Shown here piece after piece: positions 61,701 to 64,000 of a DNA stretch of 64,000 bases. The notes beneath the pieces are model-generated. The model ran no database searches. It was not told the DNA's origin and saw only the letters and a list, made by a program, of their open reading frames with translations. Position 1 is the stretch's first letter; each line of letters begins with the position of its first letter. The stretch is from Rhipicephalus microplus (taxonomy: Eukaryota > Arthropoda > Arachnida > Ixodida > Ixodidae): positions 1,736,001 to 1,800,000 of the forward strand of contig NW_027464602.1 in the NCBI RefSeq assembly GCF_043290135.1. The letters are read 5' to 3'. Position numbers and translations under genes: made by a program.

Positions 61701-64000
61701 CGGGCAGGCTCGAAACTCCAACCTTTCGGTTAACAGCCGATCGCGCTAGCCAATTGCGCCATGGAGACAGTCCTGCTCTACTCTCACCACCATCAGAACA
61801 TATCTTCAAAGCTATTACCACAAAGAAAAAAGCAACACACCACTCCTGGGAGGGCTCGAACCTCCAACCTTTTGGTTAACAGCCGATCGCGCAAGCCAAT
61901 TCCGCCACGGAGACAGTCCTGCTCCACTCTCACCACCATCAGAACATATCTTCAAAGCTATCAGCCCAAAGAAAAAAAAGCACCGCACCACCACCGGGTG
62001 GGCTCGAACCTCCAACCTTTCGGTTAACAGCCAATCGCGCTAGCCGATTGCGCCACGGAGACAGTCCTGCTCCTCTCTCACTACCATCAGAACATATCTT
62101 CAAAGCTATTAGCGCAAAGAAAAAAAGCGCCGCGCCACCACCGGGTGGGCTCGAACCTCCAACCTTTCGGTTAACAGCCGATCGCGCTAACCCAATGCGC
62201 CACGGGGACAGTCTTGCTCCACTCTCACCACCATCAGAACATATCTTCAAAGCTATCAGCGCAAAGAAAAAAAAGCGCCGCACCACCACCGGGTGGGCTC
62301 GAACCTCCAACCTTTCGGTTAACAGCCGATCGCGCTAGCCAATTGCGCCACAGAGACAGTCTTGCTCCACTCTCAACACCATCAGAACATATCTTCAAAG
62401 CTACAAGCGCAAAGAAAAAAAAAGCGCCGCACCACCACCGGGTGGGCTCGAACCTCCAACCTTTCGGTTAACAGCCAATCGCGCAAGCCAATTGCGCCAC
62501 AGAGACAGTCCTGCTCCACTCTCACCACCATCAGAACATATCTTCAAAGCTATCAGCATAAAGAGAAAAAAGCGCCGCACCACCACCGGGTGGGCTCGAA
62601 ACTTCAACCTTTCGGTTAACAGCCGATCGCGCTAGCCAATTGCGCCATGGAGACAGTCCTGCTCCACTCTCACCACCATCAGAACAAATCTTCAAAGCTA
62701 TTACCACAAAGAAAAAAGCAACACACCACTCCTGGGAGGGCTCGAAACTCCAACCTTTCGGTTAACAGCCGATCGCGCTAGCCCAATGCGCCACGGAGAC
62801 AGCCTTGCTCCAATCTCAACACCATCAGAACATATCTTCAAAGCTATTAGCGCAAAGAAAAAAAGCGCCGCACCATCACCGTGTGGGCTCGAACATCCAA
62901 CCTTTGGGTTAACAGCCGAGCGCGCTAACCAATCGCGCCACGGAGACAGTCCTGCTCCACTCTCACCACCATCAGAACATATCTTCAAAGCTATTAGTGC
63001 AAAGAAAAAGCAGCACACCACTCCAGGGAGGGCTCGAAACTCCAACCTTTCGGTTAACAGTCGATCGCGCTAGCCCATTGCGCCACGGGGACAGTCTTGC
63101 TCCACTCTCACAACCATCAGTACATATCTTCAAAGCTATCAGCACAAAGAAAAAAAAACGCCGCACCACCACCGGGGGGGCTCGAATCTCCAACCTTTCG
63201 GTTAACAGCCGATCGCGCAAGCCAATTGCGCCACGCAGACAGTCCTGCTCCACTCTCACCACCATCAGAACATATCTTCAAAGCTATCAGCACAAAGAGA
63301 AAAAAGCGCCGCACCACCACCGGGTGGGCTCGAAACTTCAACCTTTCGGTTAACAGCCGATCGCGCTAGCCAATTGCGCCATGGAGACAGTCCTGCTCCA
63401 CTCTCACCACCATCAGAACAAATCTTCAAAGCTATTACCACAAAGAAAAAAGCAACACACCACTCCTGGGAGGGCTCGAAACTCCAACCTTTGGGTTAAC
63501 AGCCGATCGCGCTAACCAATTGCGCCACGGAGACAGTCCTGCTCCACTCTCACCACCATCAGAACATATCTTCAAAGCTATTAGTGCAAAGAAAAAAGCA
63601 GCACACCACTCCTGGGAGGGCTCGAAACTCCAACCTTTCGGTTAACAGCCGATCGCGCTAGCCCATTGCGCCACGGGGACAGTCTTGCTCCACTCTCACC
63701 ACCATCAGTACATATCTTCAAAGCTATCAGCACAAAGAAAAAAAAAACGCCGCACCACCACCGGGTGGGCTCGAACCTCCAACCTTTCGGTTAACAGCCG
63801 ATCGCGCAAGCCAATTGCGCCACGCAGACAGTCCTGCTCCACTCTCACCACCATCAGAACATATCTTCAAAGCTATCGGCCCAAAGAAAAAAAGCACCGC
63901 ACCACCACCGGGTGGGCTCGAACCTCCAACCTTTCGGTCAATAGGTAATCGCGCTAGCCAATTGCGCCACGGAGAAAGTCCTGCTCCACTCTCACCACCA
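58707..64000 (-). repeat. tRNA-Asn-derived tandem satellite array, right part
   Basis: The same array resumes after the retrotransposon in the same orientation and phase and runs off the window (roughly 36 units by length). Blocks correspond to the left side: 51.6-52.6 kb matches 59.1-60.1 kb at an offset of 7,516 bp, which is 2,359 bp (16 units) after subtracting the insertion. Internal repeats occur at about 1,475 bp (10 units) and 2,211 bp (15 units). Majority bodies carry GTT; units with the ATT loop occur near 59666, 61140 and 63940. Confidence 0.93.

Overview
This is eukaryotic, non-coding, repeat-dominated DNA, most likely from an arthropod and probably an ixodid tick. The guess rests on the style of the two retroelements (a CR1/L2-like LINE and a short-LTR Ty3/gypsy element) and on the expanded tRNA-derived repeat; no host gene is present to settle it. 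No bacterial-type gene, operon or CRISPR array is present.

Layout. (1) 1-3459: the 3' part of a non-LTR retrotransposon on the + strand. It has an ORF1 open at the window edge, an ORF2 (endonuclease plus reverse transcriptase) broken by one in-frame TAA and one C-terminal frameshift, a 3' UTR hairpin and a short GTGAT-type terminal repeat. (2) 3460-53549: about 50 kb of uninterrupted tandem repeat, unit about 148 bp (by length roughly 340 units). (3) 53550-58702: a complete, apparently intact Ty3/gypsy LTR retrotransposon on the - strand, with 164-bp LTRs that read as identical, a 4-bp ATAT target duplication, gag, and a full protease-RT-RNaseH-integrase pol. It sits inside one repeat unit. 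(4) 58707-64000: the same array continues to the window edge (roughly 36 more units).

The repeat is the main object. Read on the - strand, about half of each unit is a recognisable tRNA-Asn(GTT) body: 5' GTCTCCG, A box TGGCGCAATTGG, anticodon loop CTGTTAA, B box GGTTCGAGCCC. About 9-12 nt beyond it lies a run of 5-10 T, the form of an RNA polymerase III terminator, followed by a linker of about 60 nt. The internal promoter boxes are better preserved than the cloverleaf: acceptor, anticodon and T stems carry mismatches, so these look like tRNA-derived pseudo-genes or a Pol III-type satellite rather than a bank of functional tRNA-Asn genes. A minority of units have drifted to other anticodon triplets.

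On top of the 148-bp unit the array has nested higher-order repeats. A 7,380-bp block (7021-14400) is repeated head to tail at 14401-21780 with almost no differences, and itself contains a 2.8/2.95-kb internal duplication. A block of about 6.5 kb recurs at a 7,226-bp offset (23.3-29.8 kb and 30.6-37.1 kb) and holds an 11-unit, 1,618-bp duplication. Further blocks recur at 8,689 and 6,478 bp offsets. This resembles satellite evolution by unequal exchange, although an assembly contribution cannot be excluded from sequence alone. The many open frames in the array, on both strands, are by-products of a stop-poor unit and are not annotated as genes.
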